DNA of 42,310 nt. It comes from Planctomyces sp. (GTDB taxonomy: Bacteria > Planctomycetota > Planctomycetia > Planctomycetales > Planctomycetaceae). Positions 33,578 through 42,147 of the stretch are shown piece by piece. The DNA is taken from NCBI GenBank assembly GCA_005791255.1, contig SXXK01000167.1:1-42310 (forward strand), in the 5' to 3' direction. Each line of letters begins with the position of its first letter. Position 1 is the stretch's first letter. The notes under the pieces were generated by a model. It was not told where the DNA came from, did no database searches, and worked only from the letters and a program-made list of their open reading frames with translations. The translations under genes were made by a program, and so were the position numbers.

Positions 33578-34564
33578 ATGACAGCAACAACGACAATTGG
33601 CGGGATTACTCTGCATCTGGGGACTCCGGATACGAGTTTGGGTGAGTGGATTGGGCAGCAGGAGGTGTTGCGGCAATTGCTGGCCTGCTGGATCGTGGTG
33701 GACGATCGCGACCAGCCGCTGGCGCCGCGTCTGGTGGGGACTCCGGGCATCGGCAAGACGACTTTGGCGATTGCCGGTGCGCGGGTGCGGAAGCAGGAGC
33801 TGTACATCTACCAGTGCACCGCGGATACTCGACCCGAGGACCTGCTGGTAACTCCGGTGCTGGCTGAAAGCGGGAAGATTGCGTATCACGCTTCGCCGCT
33901 GGTGACGGCGATGATCCGTGGCGGGATCTGCATTCTGGACGAGGGCAACCGCATGAACGAGAAGTCGTGGGCCAGTCTGGCACCACTGCTGGATCATCGG
34001 CGGTATGTGGAGTCGATTGTGGCGGGCATCACGATCCGGGCACATCGGGATTTTCGCTGTGCGGTGACGATGAACGAGGACGAGTCAACATTTGAGATTC
34101 CTGACTATATACTCAGTCGCCTGCAGCCGACGCTGACTCTGGGCCATCCGGCTCGTGAGGACGAGCTGGCGATTTTGAAATACCACCTGCCGTTTGCGGA
34201 CGATCAGTTATTGAATCTGACGGTTGAGTTTCTGCAGCAGGCGCATTCGCTGAATCTGGACTTCTCCACGCGAGATGGCATAAACGTGCTGCGTTTTGCT
34301 CTGAAGCGACTGGCTCAGGATGCGAAGCATCCGATGTCGCGTGATGCGGCCTGGCGTGAGGCGCTGGAGAAGTGTCTGGGAGAGGAAGCCGGTGATCTGA
34401 AGTCGCTGGCGGAGCGTCGCAGTCAGTCGCTGGGTGGCAACATGGTGCCGATGGGGCTCGGTGACTTCTTTTTTGCCCAGGACGATCCGCTGCATCCCGA
34501 TATCGATCCTGATGACGACGATTTTTCGGACGACGATAACGACGATGATGACGATGAGGAATGA
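33578..34564 (+). CDS. MoxR-type AAA+ ATPase (AAA_5)
   Basis: A 328-residue AAA+ ATPase. Walker A is GTPGIGKTT (54-62), Walker B is [12 protein letters not shown] with D121-E122. The segment [13 protein letters not shown] and the [20 protein letters not shown] sensor/arginine-finger region follow. The C-terminus is an extreme acidic tail, about 20 residues of mostly Asp ([19 protein letters not shown]). MoxR ATPases are chaperone-like and usually sit beside a von Willebrand A domain gene; none is adjacent here. The next gene is an oxidoreductase 55 bases away. Cytosolic, client unknown. Confidence 0.88.
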   Translation: MTATTTIGGITLHLGTPDTSLGEWIGQQEVLRQLLACWIVVDDRDQPLAPRLVGTPGIGKTTLAIAGARVRKQELYIYQCTADTRPEDLLVTPVLAESGKIAYHASPLVTAMIRGGICILDEGNRMNEKSWASLAPLLDHRRYVESIVAGITIRAHRDFRCAVTMNEDESTFEIPDYILSRLQPTLTLGHPAREDELAILKYHLPFADDQLLNLTVEFLQQAHSLNLDFSTRDGINVLRFALKRLAQDAKHPMSRDAAWREALEKCLGEEAGDLKSLAERRSQSLGGNMVPMGLGDFFFAQDDPLHPDIDPDDDDFSDDDNDDDDDEE

Positions 34565-34619
34565 GATTTCGTTGATGGTGTGCATGTGAATGGTCTTTTG
34601 AACCGGGAGGCAGAGAGCG

Positions 34620-36065
34620 ATGGTGAATCGTCGTGGGTTTCTGGGTGCGGCTGCTGGCGGTGGTTCATTGCTGCTGATGGGTACGAAATCCACGGCACGG
34701 ATTCGCGGAGCGAATGATCGTCTGCGGGTGGCGATTGCGGGCCTGAATGGGCGTGGTCAGAGTCATCTGTCCGGGTATCTGGATCAGCAGAAAGTGGAAA
34801 TTGCCTGGCTGATTGACCCTGATCGGAACGTGCTGAATCGTGCGATGAGTGGCCTGCAGAACAAGCTGGGTGACAAATTTGCGGCGAGGGGGACAGCAGA
34901 TCTGCGCGAGGCACTGGAGGACAGGACGGTGGATGCGCTGTCGGTGGCGGCGCCCAATCACTGGCATTCCCTGATGACCATCTGGGGGGCTCAGGCCGGC
35001 AAGCACGTGTACGTGGAAAAGCCGATGAGCCATGATGTGGCGGAGGGCCGGATCTGCGTGGAGGCTCAGAAGAAATACGGCGTTGTGATTCAGCACGGGA
35101 CTCAGAGTCGCAGCAGCGCTGAGATCGCCGGTCTGCATGAAGCAATTCAGGCCGGCAAATTTGGTCGCCTGAAGATTTCGTACGGTTACTGCTGCAAGGC
35201 TCGAGGCAGCATAGGTCGCAAGCCTGTGACTCCGCCGCCGGAGAATCTGGACTGGAACCTGTGGCGGGGGCCGGCGTCAATCGATGAGTTTCATGGCAAC
35301 TACGTGCATTACAACTGGCACTGGTTCTGGAAGACCGGCAACGGAGATCTCAACAACCAGGGGACTCATCAACTGGACATTGCTCGCTGGGCACTCGATC
35401 GCGAGGCGACTCATCCGGTGCGGGTGATGGCACTGGGCGGGCGTTTCCAGTGGGACGATCAGGGTGAAACCCCGAATACGATGATGGGGATTGCTGAGTA
35501 CGCGAACGGCCAGCAGGTCTTCTTTAATGTGCGGAACGTGCCGTACAAGGGCTATCAGACGCAGGTGATGAACGAGTATTACTTTGAAGATGGTGGCCGG
35601 ATTTCCGGTGGGCTGTACTATCCGGCCGGAAGCCAGCAGGGCGAAAAGCTGGATTTGCCGCCCGGCAAGGTGACTCCGGGGGGTAACTGGGGTGCCTTTG
35701 TCACGGCCTGTCGTGAGCGACGGCCGGAGCTGGCGAACGGCAATGTGACGGATGCTCACTACGGCTGTGTGCTTGGTCACCTGATGAACAACTCGTGGCG
35801 TCTGGGAACAAAAGTCCCCTTCAATGAAAAGGCCGGCAGCTTCGGGGACAACAAGGATGCGGCCGAGCATTTTCTGAAGCTGCACTCGATCATGCGGGAC
35901 GGCGTGGGGATTCCGGAGAATGGTGCGGAGTATGTGGTGGGGCCCTGGCTGAGGTTTGACGCAGAGACGGAGCGTCATGTGGGGGATCATGCCGAGGCAG
36001 CGAATGTGCTGCTGAAGGACACCAACCGCGAGGGCTTTCGAATTCCGGAGCCCGGGCAGGTGTAA
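34620..36065 (+). CDS. Gfo/Idh/MocA family oxidoreductase, Tat-exported
   Basis: A 481-residue NAD(P)-dependent oxidoreductase of the type that planctomycetes export in many copies. The N-terminal NRRGFLGAAAGGGSLLLMG is a twin-arginine signal. The Rossmann domain begins LRVAIAGLNGRGQSH, and the catalytic EKPMSH motif follows VSVAAPNHWHSLMTIWGAQ. The C-terminal part carries the export-type features NWHWFWKTGNGDLNNQGTHQ and EYYFEDGGRISGG. GGGAGG is nearby upstream. Relatives act on sugars or sugar-like alcohols; the substrate is unknown. Confidence 0.92.
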   Translation: MVNRRGFLGAAAGGGSLLLMGTKSTARIRGANDRLRVAIAGLNGRGQSHLSGYLDQQKVEIAWLIDPDRNVLNRAMSGLQNKLGDKFAARGTADLREALEDRTVDALSVAAPNHWHSLMTIWGAQAGKHVYVEKPMSHDVAEGRICVEAQKKYGVVIQHGTQSRSSAEIAGLHEAIQAGKFGRLKISYGYCCKARGSIGRKPVTPPPENLDWNLWRGPASIDEFHGNYVHYNWHWFWKTGNGDLNNQGTHQLDIARWALDREATHPVRVMALGGRFQWDDQGETPNTMMGIAEYANGQQVFFNVRNVPYKGYQTQVMNEYYFEDGGRISGGLYYPAGSQQGEKLDLPPGKVTPGGNWGAFVTACRERRPELANGNVTDAHYGCVLGHLMNNSWRLGTKVPFNEKAGSFGDNKDAAEHFLKLHSIMRDGVGIPENGAEYVVGPWLRFDAETERHVGDHAEAANVLLKDTNREGFRIPEPGQV

Positions 36066-36094
36066 CCTGAGCCTGGCTGTCTGCAGCCCTCAGG
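36066..36094. terminator. Bidirectional terminator between two convergent genes
   Basis: CCTGAG (36066-36071) pairs with CTCAGG (36089-36094), and inside GGCTG pairs with CAGCC (36075-36088). It lies directly after the Gfo/Idh/MocA stop and overlaps the stop codon of the small zinc-ribbon gene on the other strand. Confidence 0.55.
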
Positions 36095-36287
36095 GCATGA
36101 AAAAGTCGATGATTCGAGCGAGGATGGCCGGTGTGCGGTGCGTGGAGAACCGCACACCGCACCTTTTGCATTTGAGCGGCATGCGAAAGAAAGCGGCATA
36201 GATCCAGCGTCGGAATCTGCCCGGTTCCGGGCGAACCGAGTTGATGCCGTCGCAGTGGGGGCAGTCACCTTCGATCATTGTGAGCAT
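36090..36287 (-). CDS. Small zinc-ribbon protein
   Basis: A 65-residue protein with two CxxC pairs, CPHC (C9, C12) and CKRC (C40, C43), separated by a basic and aromatic stretch (RFRRWIYAAFFR), followed by a hydrophobic C-terminus. The spacing fits a four-Cys zinc ribbon. Similar tiny zinc ribbons are common unannotated genes in planctomycetes. The ATG at 36287 is a judgement; another ATG lies three codons downstream and neither has a good ribosome site. Function unknown, possibly nucleic-acid binding. Confidence 0.55.
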   Translation of the reverse strand: MLTMIEGDCPHCDGINSVRPEPGRFRRWIYAAFFRMPLKCKRCGVRFSTHRTPAILARIIDFFMP

Positions 36288-36516
36288 GGTGCTGAGCCTG
36301 GAGAGACGGCAGGTATCCGAACTGCTTTGTGAGAACTTTGTGATGACGGGTGAAATGACAACCGGTGCAAATGCCCGTTGGTTTATTACCACTGGTTTGC
36401 GGCAACTGCAACGATGTATCAGAATCTTCTGCCAGATTTCATGATTCTGACGGCGGTCTCTGGCTGAGGTTTGCCGGGCTGGTTTTACAGTGCGATTTTG
36501 GCGGAGGTTGGGGGCG

Positions 36517-37629
36517 ATGGCTGAGTTTCGTGTGGCGATTCTGGGGAGTACGGGTCGCGGGGATTATGGCCACGGTCTGGATTCGATCTGGCGGAATTTT
36601 TCGAACTGTGAAGTGGTGGCGGTGGCTGATCCGGACGAGCCGGGGCGGCAGCAGGCTCGGGAACGCACGGGTGCTGCGCGGGCGTATGCGGATTATCGGG
36701 AGCTGCTGGATCGTGAGCGACCGCAGATCACCGCGATTTGTCCGCGGTGGGTTGATCAGCACCGGGACATGGTGCTGGCGTGTGCGGCAGCGGGCAGTCA
36801 CATGTACATGGAAAAGCCTTTCTGTCGCACCCTGGGTGAGGCGGACGAGATGATTCGTGCGTGTGAGATGCGGCATCTGAAACTGGCTGTGGCGCACATC
36901 AGTCGATGGTCTCCGCAGCTTGACCGGATTCGGCGGCTGATCGAGGGTGGGGAGATTGGAGAGGTGCTGGAGATTCGGGCTCGCGGCAAGGAGGATGGTC
37001 GGGGTGGTGCTGAGGACCTGTGGGTTTTGGGGACTCATGTGCTGGATCTGATGCGGGCTCTGGGGGGTGAGCCGGAGCATTGCTGTGCGGAGCTGTTTCA
37101 TCAGGGCCAGCGAGTTCGTGGTGAGCATGTGCGGGAGGGGAATGAGGGTTTGGGGCCGCTGGCGGGTGATCGTGTGGATGCGATGTATCGATTTCGCGGT
37201 GGCATCATGGGGTATTTTTCGTCACGCCGGGGGGCCGGTGGCAATCCGAATCGGTTTGGTCTGCGGGTGCTCGGGACGAAGGGCGTGATTGAGCACACGT
37301 CGGGATACGGGAATCCGGCGTGGCTGCTGAAGGATGCCCGGTGGGGTGGTCCGGGAGTGAACGGGGCTGCGGGATGGCAGTCGATCAGTTCGCAGGGTCT
37401 GGGTCAGCCGGAGGTACTGACAGCGACGGGATACGAGGGTGGTAATCCGGCAGCGGCTCTGGATCTGATGGAATCCATTCGTCAGGACCGTCAGCCGAAG
37501 TGTTCGATGTATGAGGCGCGGGGGGCAGTGGAGCTGGTGCTGGCAGCGTTTGAGTCGCACGTGCAGGGAGGTCCGGTGCAGTTACCGCTGCAGACGCGGG
37601 ACAATGCGCTGTCGCGGCTGCCGCGGTGA
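36517..37629 (+). CDS. Gfo/Idh/MocA family oxidoreductase, cytosolic
   Basis: A 370-residue oxidoreductase with the N-terminal dinucleotide fold (FRVAILGSTGRGDYGHG) and the catalytic EKPFCRTLGEAD motif near residue 100. The C-terminal domain includes GTHVLDLMRALGGEPEHCC and a region with RFGLRVLGTKGVIEHTSG-type features. Unlike the other copy in this window it has no Tat signal. The ATG at 36517 has GGAGG nine bases upstream. The substrate is unknown; relatives act on sugars. It seems a single-gene unit, followed by a 217-bp gap. Confidence 0.88.
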   Translation: MAEFRVAILGSTGRGDYGHGLDSIWRNFSNCEVVAVADPDEPGRQQARERTGAARAYADYRELLDRERPQITAICPRWVDQHRDMVLACAAAGSHMYMEKPFCRTLGEADEMIRACEMRHLKLAVAHISRWSPQLDRIRRLIEGGEIGEVLEIRARGKEDGRGGAEDLWVLGTHVLDLMRALGGEPEHCCAELFHQGQRVRGEHVREGNEGLGPLAGDRVDAMYRFRGGIMGYFSSRRGAGGNPNRFGLRVLGTKGVIEHTSGYGNPAWLLKDARWGGPGVNGAAGWQSISSQGLGQPEVLTATGYEGGNPAAALDLMESIRQDRQPKCSMYEARGAVELVLAAFESHVQGGPVQLPLQTRDNALSRLPR

Positions 37630-37762
37630 GAAACGGGCAGTGGCGGGGGAGTGTGATGTTGATCGGTGGGTCTTCCGAGTCCTCCTGATCCTCAGAATTC
37701 CCCGTGTTTCCTGGCCAATTTCCGGAACCCGGGCCCGCTTTTTTCCGGTTGGGGCCGTGGCC

Positions 37763-37771
37763 TGATATGCT
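37763..37771 (+). promoter_or_regulatory. Possible extended -10 element before the M28 peptidase gene
   Basis: TGATATGCT carries an extended -10 (TG-N-TATGCT at 37766-37771). No good -35 is spaced correctly. Transcription would start near 37778, about 70 bases before the ATG at 37847. Confidence 0.3.
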
Positions 37772-37846
37772 TTCCCCCGGATTTCGCCAGGTGGAACGAC
37801 ATTGATGGCTGCTCTGTTGTCGGTCTTGTCAGTTGGAGGCATGAAG

Positions 37847-40800
37847 ATGTCGCTGTCTCAGGTTGTTGCGCGATATTTTGCGGTGCTGACGATGCTGTGT
37901 ACGGGTCTGACCGTGATGGCTCAGACGACGGAACCGGACATCACGGAAACGAATCCGGCTGAGGCGCGGGGTTTGGAAGAGCGTCTGGTGGCTCGTGTTC
38001 GCCAGCTGACGTTCGAAGGGCGGCGTGCCGGAGAAAGTTACTTCAGTGCCGATGGCCGGCGAATGATCTTTCAGAGTGAGCGTGAGCCGGGCAATCCGTT
38101 TTTCCAGATTTACCTGATGGATCTGGAGTCCGGTGAGACTCAGCGAGTTTCCCCGGGAACGGGCAAAACGACGTGTGCATGGATTCATCCGCAGGGTGAT
38201 CGGGTGCTGTTCGCATCGACTCAGGAGGATCCGGATGCGAAGCTTGAGCAGCAGCAGGAAATTGAACTGCGTGCTTCGGGCAAGGAGCGTCGTTATGCGT
38301 GGGACTATGACCTGTTCTACGACATTTACGAATACGACCTGGCGGCGAAAACTTATCGTCCGCTGACTCGCGAGAAGGGCTATGACGCCGAAGGTTCATG
38401 GTCTCCGGATGGCAGTCTGATCGCGTTTGCGTCGAATCGTTCCGCCTATGAAGAGACTCTGACGCCCGAGCAGCAGAAGGCGTTTGAGCTGGATCCGGCG
38501 TGGGCGAATGAAATCTACGTGATGAATGCCGACGGTTCGAATGTGCGGCGTCTGACATCCAGTCCGGGATATGACGGCGGACCGTTTTTCAGTCCTGACG
38601 GGAAACGCATCTGCTGGCGACGTTTTTCAGAGAACGGAGCGGTGGCGGAAGTGATGACGATGAACATTGACGGCAGTGATCAGCGGCAGCTGACGAAGCT
38701 GGGAGCCATGTCATGGGCTCCGTATTTTCACCCCAGTGGTCAGTATCTGATTTTCACCACCAATCGGCATGGGTTTGCCAATTTTGAATTGTATCTGGTG
38801 GATGCTGAGGCGAAGCATGAGCCGGTGCGAGTAACACACACACCGGGGTTTGACGGTCTGCCGGTGTTCAGCCCTGACGGTGCTGGTCTGGCGTGGACGG
38901 CCGGGCGAACTGTCAGTGGTCAGTCGCAGATTTTCATGGCGGAGTGGAATCATGCGAAGGCGCTGGAACTGCTGGGGCTCAGTTCTGCTCAGTCTGCCGC
39001 GGCTGTTGCGGGAACTGGCCGGGTGATGGGTGCTGGCGTGGAGGGCCGTGGCGACTTTGCTCCGGCGGACGCTGTGCGACATGTTGAGTATCTTTGTCGT
39101 CCGCAGCTGGGAGGTCGTCTGACGGGGACGAAGGGGGAGCAGCTGGCAACGAACTATGTCGCGCTGCACTTTGAGACTCTGGGGCTGGAGCCTGCGGGTG
39201 ATGATGGTTCGTGGTTTCAGGAGTTCGAATTTACCAGTGGTGTTTCGGCAGGGCCGAAGAACGCGGCGACGGCGGCAGGTCATGTGCTGGAGCTGAAAAA
39301 GGACTGGCAGCCGGCGGCATTTTCCGCGAATGTGGAGCTGCAGCGTGGTGATGTGGTCTTTGCGGGATATGGCCTGCGAGTTCCGGCGGCGGATGGTCAC
39401 GAGGAGTACGATTCCTATGTGCATCTGGATGTGAAGGACAAGTGGGTGCTGGCGTTTCGGTTTATGCCCGAGAAGCTGACACCTGAGCAGCGGCAGCATT
39501 TTGGCCGATTCTCCAGTCTGCGTTTCAAGGCCATGCAGGCGCGGGATCTGGGCGCGCGGGGGTTGATTATTGTCAGTGGTCCGACGTCGGGTGTGCGTGA
39601 CCAGTTGGTGCCTTTGCAGTTTGATGGTTCGCTGGCTGGTGCGGGTTTGCCGGTGGTCAGTTTGTCTGATGCTGCGGCGCAGTACCTGTTCAGTGCTGCC
39701 GGCAAGGATCTGAAAACAGTTCAGGAGAAGCTGGACAGCGGGGTTCCGGCGATTGGGTATCCTTTGAAGGACGCCGTGTTTGAGGCGGCTGTGGACATTG
39801 TGCACGAGAAGAAAAAAGGGCGCAATGTGCTGGGGCGTCTGCAGGTGAATGAGGAGCAGGCGGGTCAGGTTGTTGTGGTGGGGGCACATATTGACCATCT
39901 GGGAACCGGACCCAATGGCAACTCGCTGGCTCGTGATGACGAGCGTGGCGGGATTCATTTTGGGGCGGACGACAATGCGTCGGGCGTTTCAGCGCTGATG
40001 CAGATGGCTGAGGCACTGGCCAATGCGAAGCAGGCGGGGCAGCTGCAGGGCAGTCGTGATATTGTGTTTGCCGCCTGGTCCGGTGAAGAGCTGGGTCTGC
40101 TGGGGTCCAGTCATTACGTGAAGCATCTGGAGACTTTGTTTTCGAAACATGCAGCGGCGGCGGAGGGTGAGGGGGCTGCCGGTGAAAAGCAGCCTCGCGC
40201 GGACGGTGCGGCTGGAGAGGCAGAGAAGCCGAAGGAGGATCCGCTCAGCGGCCCCAATACCGGGGGCCTGAACCTGTATATTGCGGCCTGTCTGAATATG
40301 GATATGGTGGGGCGACTGCAGGAGAAGCTGGTGCTGCAGGGGATTGGTTCATCGCCGGCCTGGCAGAGTCTGGTGGAGCGGGCCAATGTGCCATTGGGGC
40401 TCTCGATTTCCCTGCAGAATGACAGTTATTTGCCCACGGACGCCAGTGTGTTTTTTCTGCATGGGGTGCCGATTCTGTCGGCATTTACGGGAAATCACGG
40501 TGAGTATCACACGCCAAGGGATACTCCCGAGAAGCTGAATTACGAGGGCATTTCGAAGGTGGCTCGGCTGATGAGTCTGGTTTGTCGTCAGTTGATTTCC
40601 GCTGAGAAGCCTCCGCAGTATGCGGCTCAGGAGCGTCCGGCGGAGGGGCAGCGGAGAGCTGCTCTGCGGGCCTGGCTGGGCACAGTCCCCGATTATGCTC
40701 AGTCCGATCTTGCGGGAGTCCTGTTGTCGGGGGTGGCGAAGGGTGGCCCGGCAGAGAAATCCGGTGTGAAGGGTGGAGATGTGATCGTGAAGCTGGCCGG

Positions 40801-40933
40801 GAAGAAGATTGAAAACATCTACGATTACACGTATGCGATTGAGTCGCTCAAGTCCGGTCAGGAAACTGAGATCGTGGTGACTCGTGATGGCAGGGAACTG
40901 TCCTTCCGGGTGACTCCGGGATCGCGGGACTGA
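37847..40933 (+). CDS. Secreted M28 peptidase with PD40 propeller, PA domain and PDZ domain
   Basis: A 1028-residue secreted fusion. A signal peptide opens it (ARYFAVLTMLCTGLTVMAQ). TolB-like PD40 propeller repeats span about 60-365 (EGSWSPDGSLIAFASNRS, GGPFFSPDGKRICWRRFSEN, SWAPYFHPSGQYLIFTTNRHG). A protease-associated domain follows. The M28 zinc aminopeptidase core is near 675-900: GAHIDH, GADDNASG, SGEELGLLGS, NMDMVG and GNHGEYHTPRDT, giving the expected two-zinc ligands. The PDZ domain at the end (AWLGTVPDYAQ, VAKGGPAEKSGVKGGDVIVKL) probably senses substrate or the propeller. The ATG at 37847 has GGAGG seven bases upstream. It should cleave N-terminal residues in the periplasm. Confidence 0.93.
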   Translation: MSLSQVVARYFAVLTMLCTGLTVMAQTTEPDITETNPAEARGLEERLVARVRQLTFEGRRAGESYFSADGRRMIFQSEREPGNPFFQIYLMDLESGETQRVSPGTGKTTCAWIHPQGDRVLFASTQEDPDAKLEQQQEIELRASGKERRYAWDYDLFYDIYEYDLAAKTYRPLTREKGYDAEGSWSPDGSLIAFASNRSAYEETLTPEQQKAFELDPAWANEIYVMNADGSNVRRLTSSPGYDGGPFFSPDGKRICWRRFSENGAVAEVMTMNIDGSDQRQLTKLGAMSWAPYFHPSGQYLIFTTNRHGFANFELYLVDAEAKHEPVRVTHTPGFDGLPVFSPDGAGLAWTAGRTVSGQSQIFMAEWNHAKALELLGLSSAQSAAAVAGTGRVMGAGVEGRGDFAPADAVRHVEYLCRPQLGGRLTGTKGEQLATNYVALHFETLGLEPAGDDGSWFQEFEFTSGVSAGPKNAATAAGHVLELKKDWQPAAFSANVELQRGDVVFAGYGLRVPAADGHEEYDSYVHLDVKDKWVLAFRFMPEKLTPEQRQHFGRFSSLRFKAMQARDLGARGLIIVSGPTSGVRDQLVPLQFDGSLAGAGLPVVSLSDAAAQYLFSAAGKDLKTVQEKLDSGVPAIGYPLKDAVFEAAVDIVHEKKKGRNVLGRLQVNEEQAGQVVVVGAHIDHLGTGPNGNSLARDDERGGIHFGADDNASGVSALMQMAEALANAKQAGQLQGSRDIVFAAWSGEELGLLGSSHYVKHLETLFSKHAAAAEGEGAAGEKQPRADGAAGEAEKPKEDPLSGPNTGGLNLYIAACLNMDMVGRLQEKLVLQGIGSSPAWQSLVERANVPLGLSISLQNDSYLPTDASVFFLHGVPILSAFTGNHGEYHTPRDTPEKLNYEGISKVARLMSLVCRQLISAEKPPQYAAQERPAEGQRRAALRAWLGTVPDYAQSDLAGVLLSGVAKGGPAEKSGVKGGDVIVKLAGKKIENIYDYTYAIESLKSGQETEIVVTRDGRELSFRVTPGSRD

Positions 40934-41003
40934 CATGGTTTTGGGTGCGGGGCCTGCGGTGTGTGATCGCGGGGGCAGGTAGGGATTTTCAGGCGGGACA
41001 GAG

Positions 41004-42137
41004 ATGCCGGTACCGGAACAGACGATTGCCAGAATCATCAATCCTCCACGGATGCGTGGAGCGGTGCTGCCGGTGGCGGTGATGCGTTCGCTGGATGATG
41101 ACTTTCAGGTTGAGGAGGTACCGGCATATCAATTGACTGGCAGTGGCGAGCATGCCTGGCTGTGGCTGGAAAAGCGAGGTCTGTCGTCGCCCCAGATGAT
41201 CAGCCTGTTGTCTCGCGAGCTGCGGATTCGCGGGGGCGAGATTGGTCTTGCCGGTCAGAAGGACCGCTGGGCTGTGACTCGTCAGTTTGTGTCTGTTCCG
41301 GGGCGTTGTGCTGAGTTCGCGGCCGGGATTTCGCTGCCGGAGCTGAAAGTGCTGTCGGTGACAATGCACAGGAACAAACTGAAGACGGGACACCTGAAGG
41401 GCAATCGGTTCATCATTACTCTGCGTGGTGAGCAGCAGCCGTTTACGGATGCGGACCTGGTGGCGGTGCAGGCGCGAATTGCGGAACTGCAGTCGGGGGG
41501 ATTTCCGAACTACTATGGGCCTCAGCGATTTGGTCGCGGGGGTCAGACGCTGCATGACGGTCTGCGTCTGTTGCAGGGGCGAATGCCGAAGGACTACTGG
41601 CCGGACGACCAGTCGCGGACATTAAAGCGGCTGTCATTGAGCGCGGTGCAGAGTGCTGTGTTCAATCTGACAACGGCGCTCCGCGTGGAGGCCGGAACGG
41701 CCGGGACGCCTCAGGAAGGTGACGTGGTCATTCGTCGTGGCGGGATCAAACCGTTTCTGCTGCCGGCGGGGCAGTCTGCGGCGGACTATCTGCCGGCGGG
41801 GCCGATGCCGGGACCGGAGATGACGACGGCTGCCGGTGAAGTGCTGCAGCAGGAGCAGTCTGCGATGCAGCTTCTGGGGCTGCATGCGGGTGTATTTTCG
41901 CGATTTGCGAAGCTGACATCCGGGGCGCGGAGACGGATGCTGGAGTTCCCGGAAAACACCGGTGTTGAACTGGTGGAAGGTGCGCTGCGAATCTCTTTCT
42001 CGCTGCCACCCGGTACCTTTGCGACCAGCCTGCTGGCGGAAGTTGCGGGTGACCTGCGGGATGCGGGGCGTGCAGAATCTGACGAACGAGTGTCCGCGGA
42101 GCCGGGTGAATCGGGGGCGGAATCTGAAGCAGAGTGA
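41004..42137 (+). CDS. truD: tRNA pseudouridine(13) synthase TruD
   Basis: A 377-residue pseudouridine synthase that modifies U13 of tRNA-Glu and some other tRNAs. The catalytic Asp is D87 in LAGQKDRWAVTRQFVS, as in E. coli D80. The second family motif, FPNYYGPQRFGRGGQTLHDG, is intact. The TRUD insertion domain and C-terminal half (MLEFPENTGVELVEGALRISFSLPPGTFATSLL) close the fold. The start codon at 41004 follows a G-rich stretch. It lies 70 bases after the peptidase stop and may share its transcript. Confidence 0.95.
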   Translation: MPVPEQTIARIINPPRMRGAVLPVAVMRSLDDDFQVEEVPAYQLTGSGEHAWLWLEKRGLSSPQMISLLSRELRIRGGEIGLAGQKDRWAVTRQFVSVPGRCAEFAAGISLPELKVLSVTMHRNKLKTGHLKGNRFIITLRGEQQPFTDADLVAVQARIAELQSGGFPNYYGPQRFGRGGQTLHDGLRLLQGRMPKDYWPDDQSRTLKRLSLSAVQSAVFNLTTALRVEAGTAGTPQEGDVVIRRGGIKPFLLPAGQSAADYLPAGPMPGPEMTTAAGEVLQQEQSAMQLLGLHAGVFSRFAKLTSGARRRMLEFPENTGVELVEGALRISFSLPPGTFATSLLAEVAGDLRDAGRAESDERVSAEPGESGAESEAE

Positions 42138-42147
42138 TCCCGTCTGC

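Noticed and set aside
41746-42147. Antisense continuation of the PLD-like frame considered as a genuine C-terminal domain
   Set aside because: It is Pro/Ala/His-rich, opposite to conserved truD codons, and unlike any PLD C-terminus.
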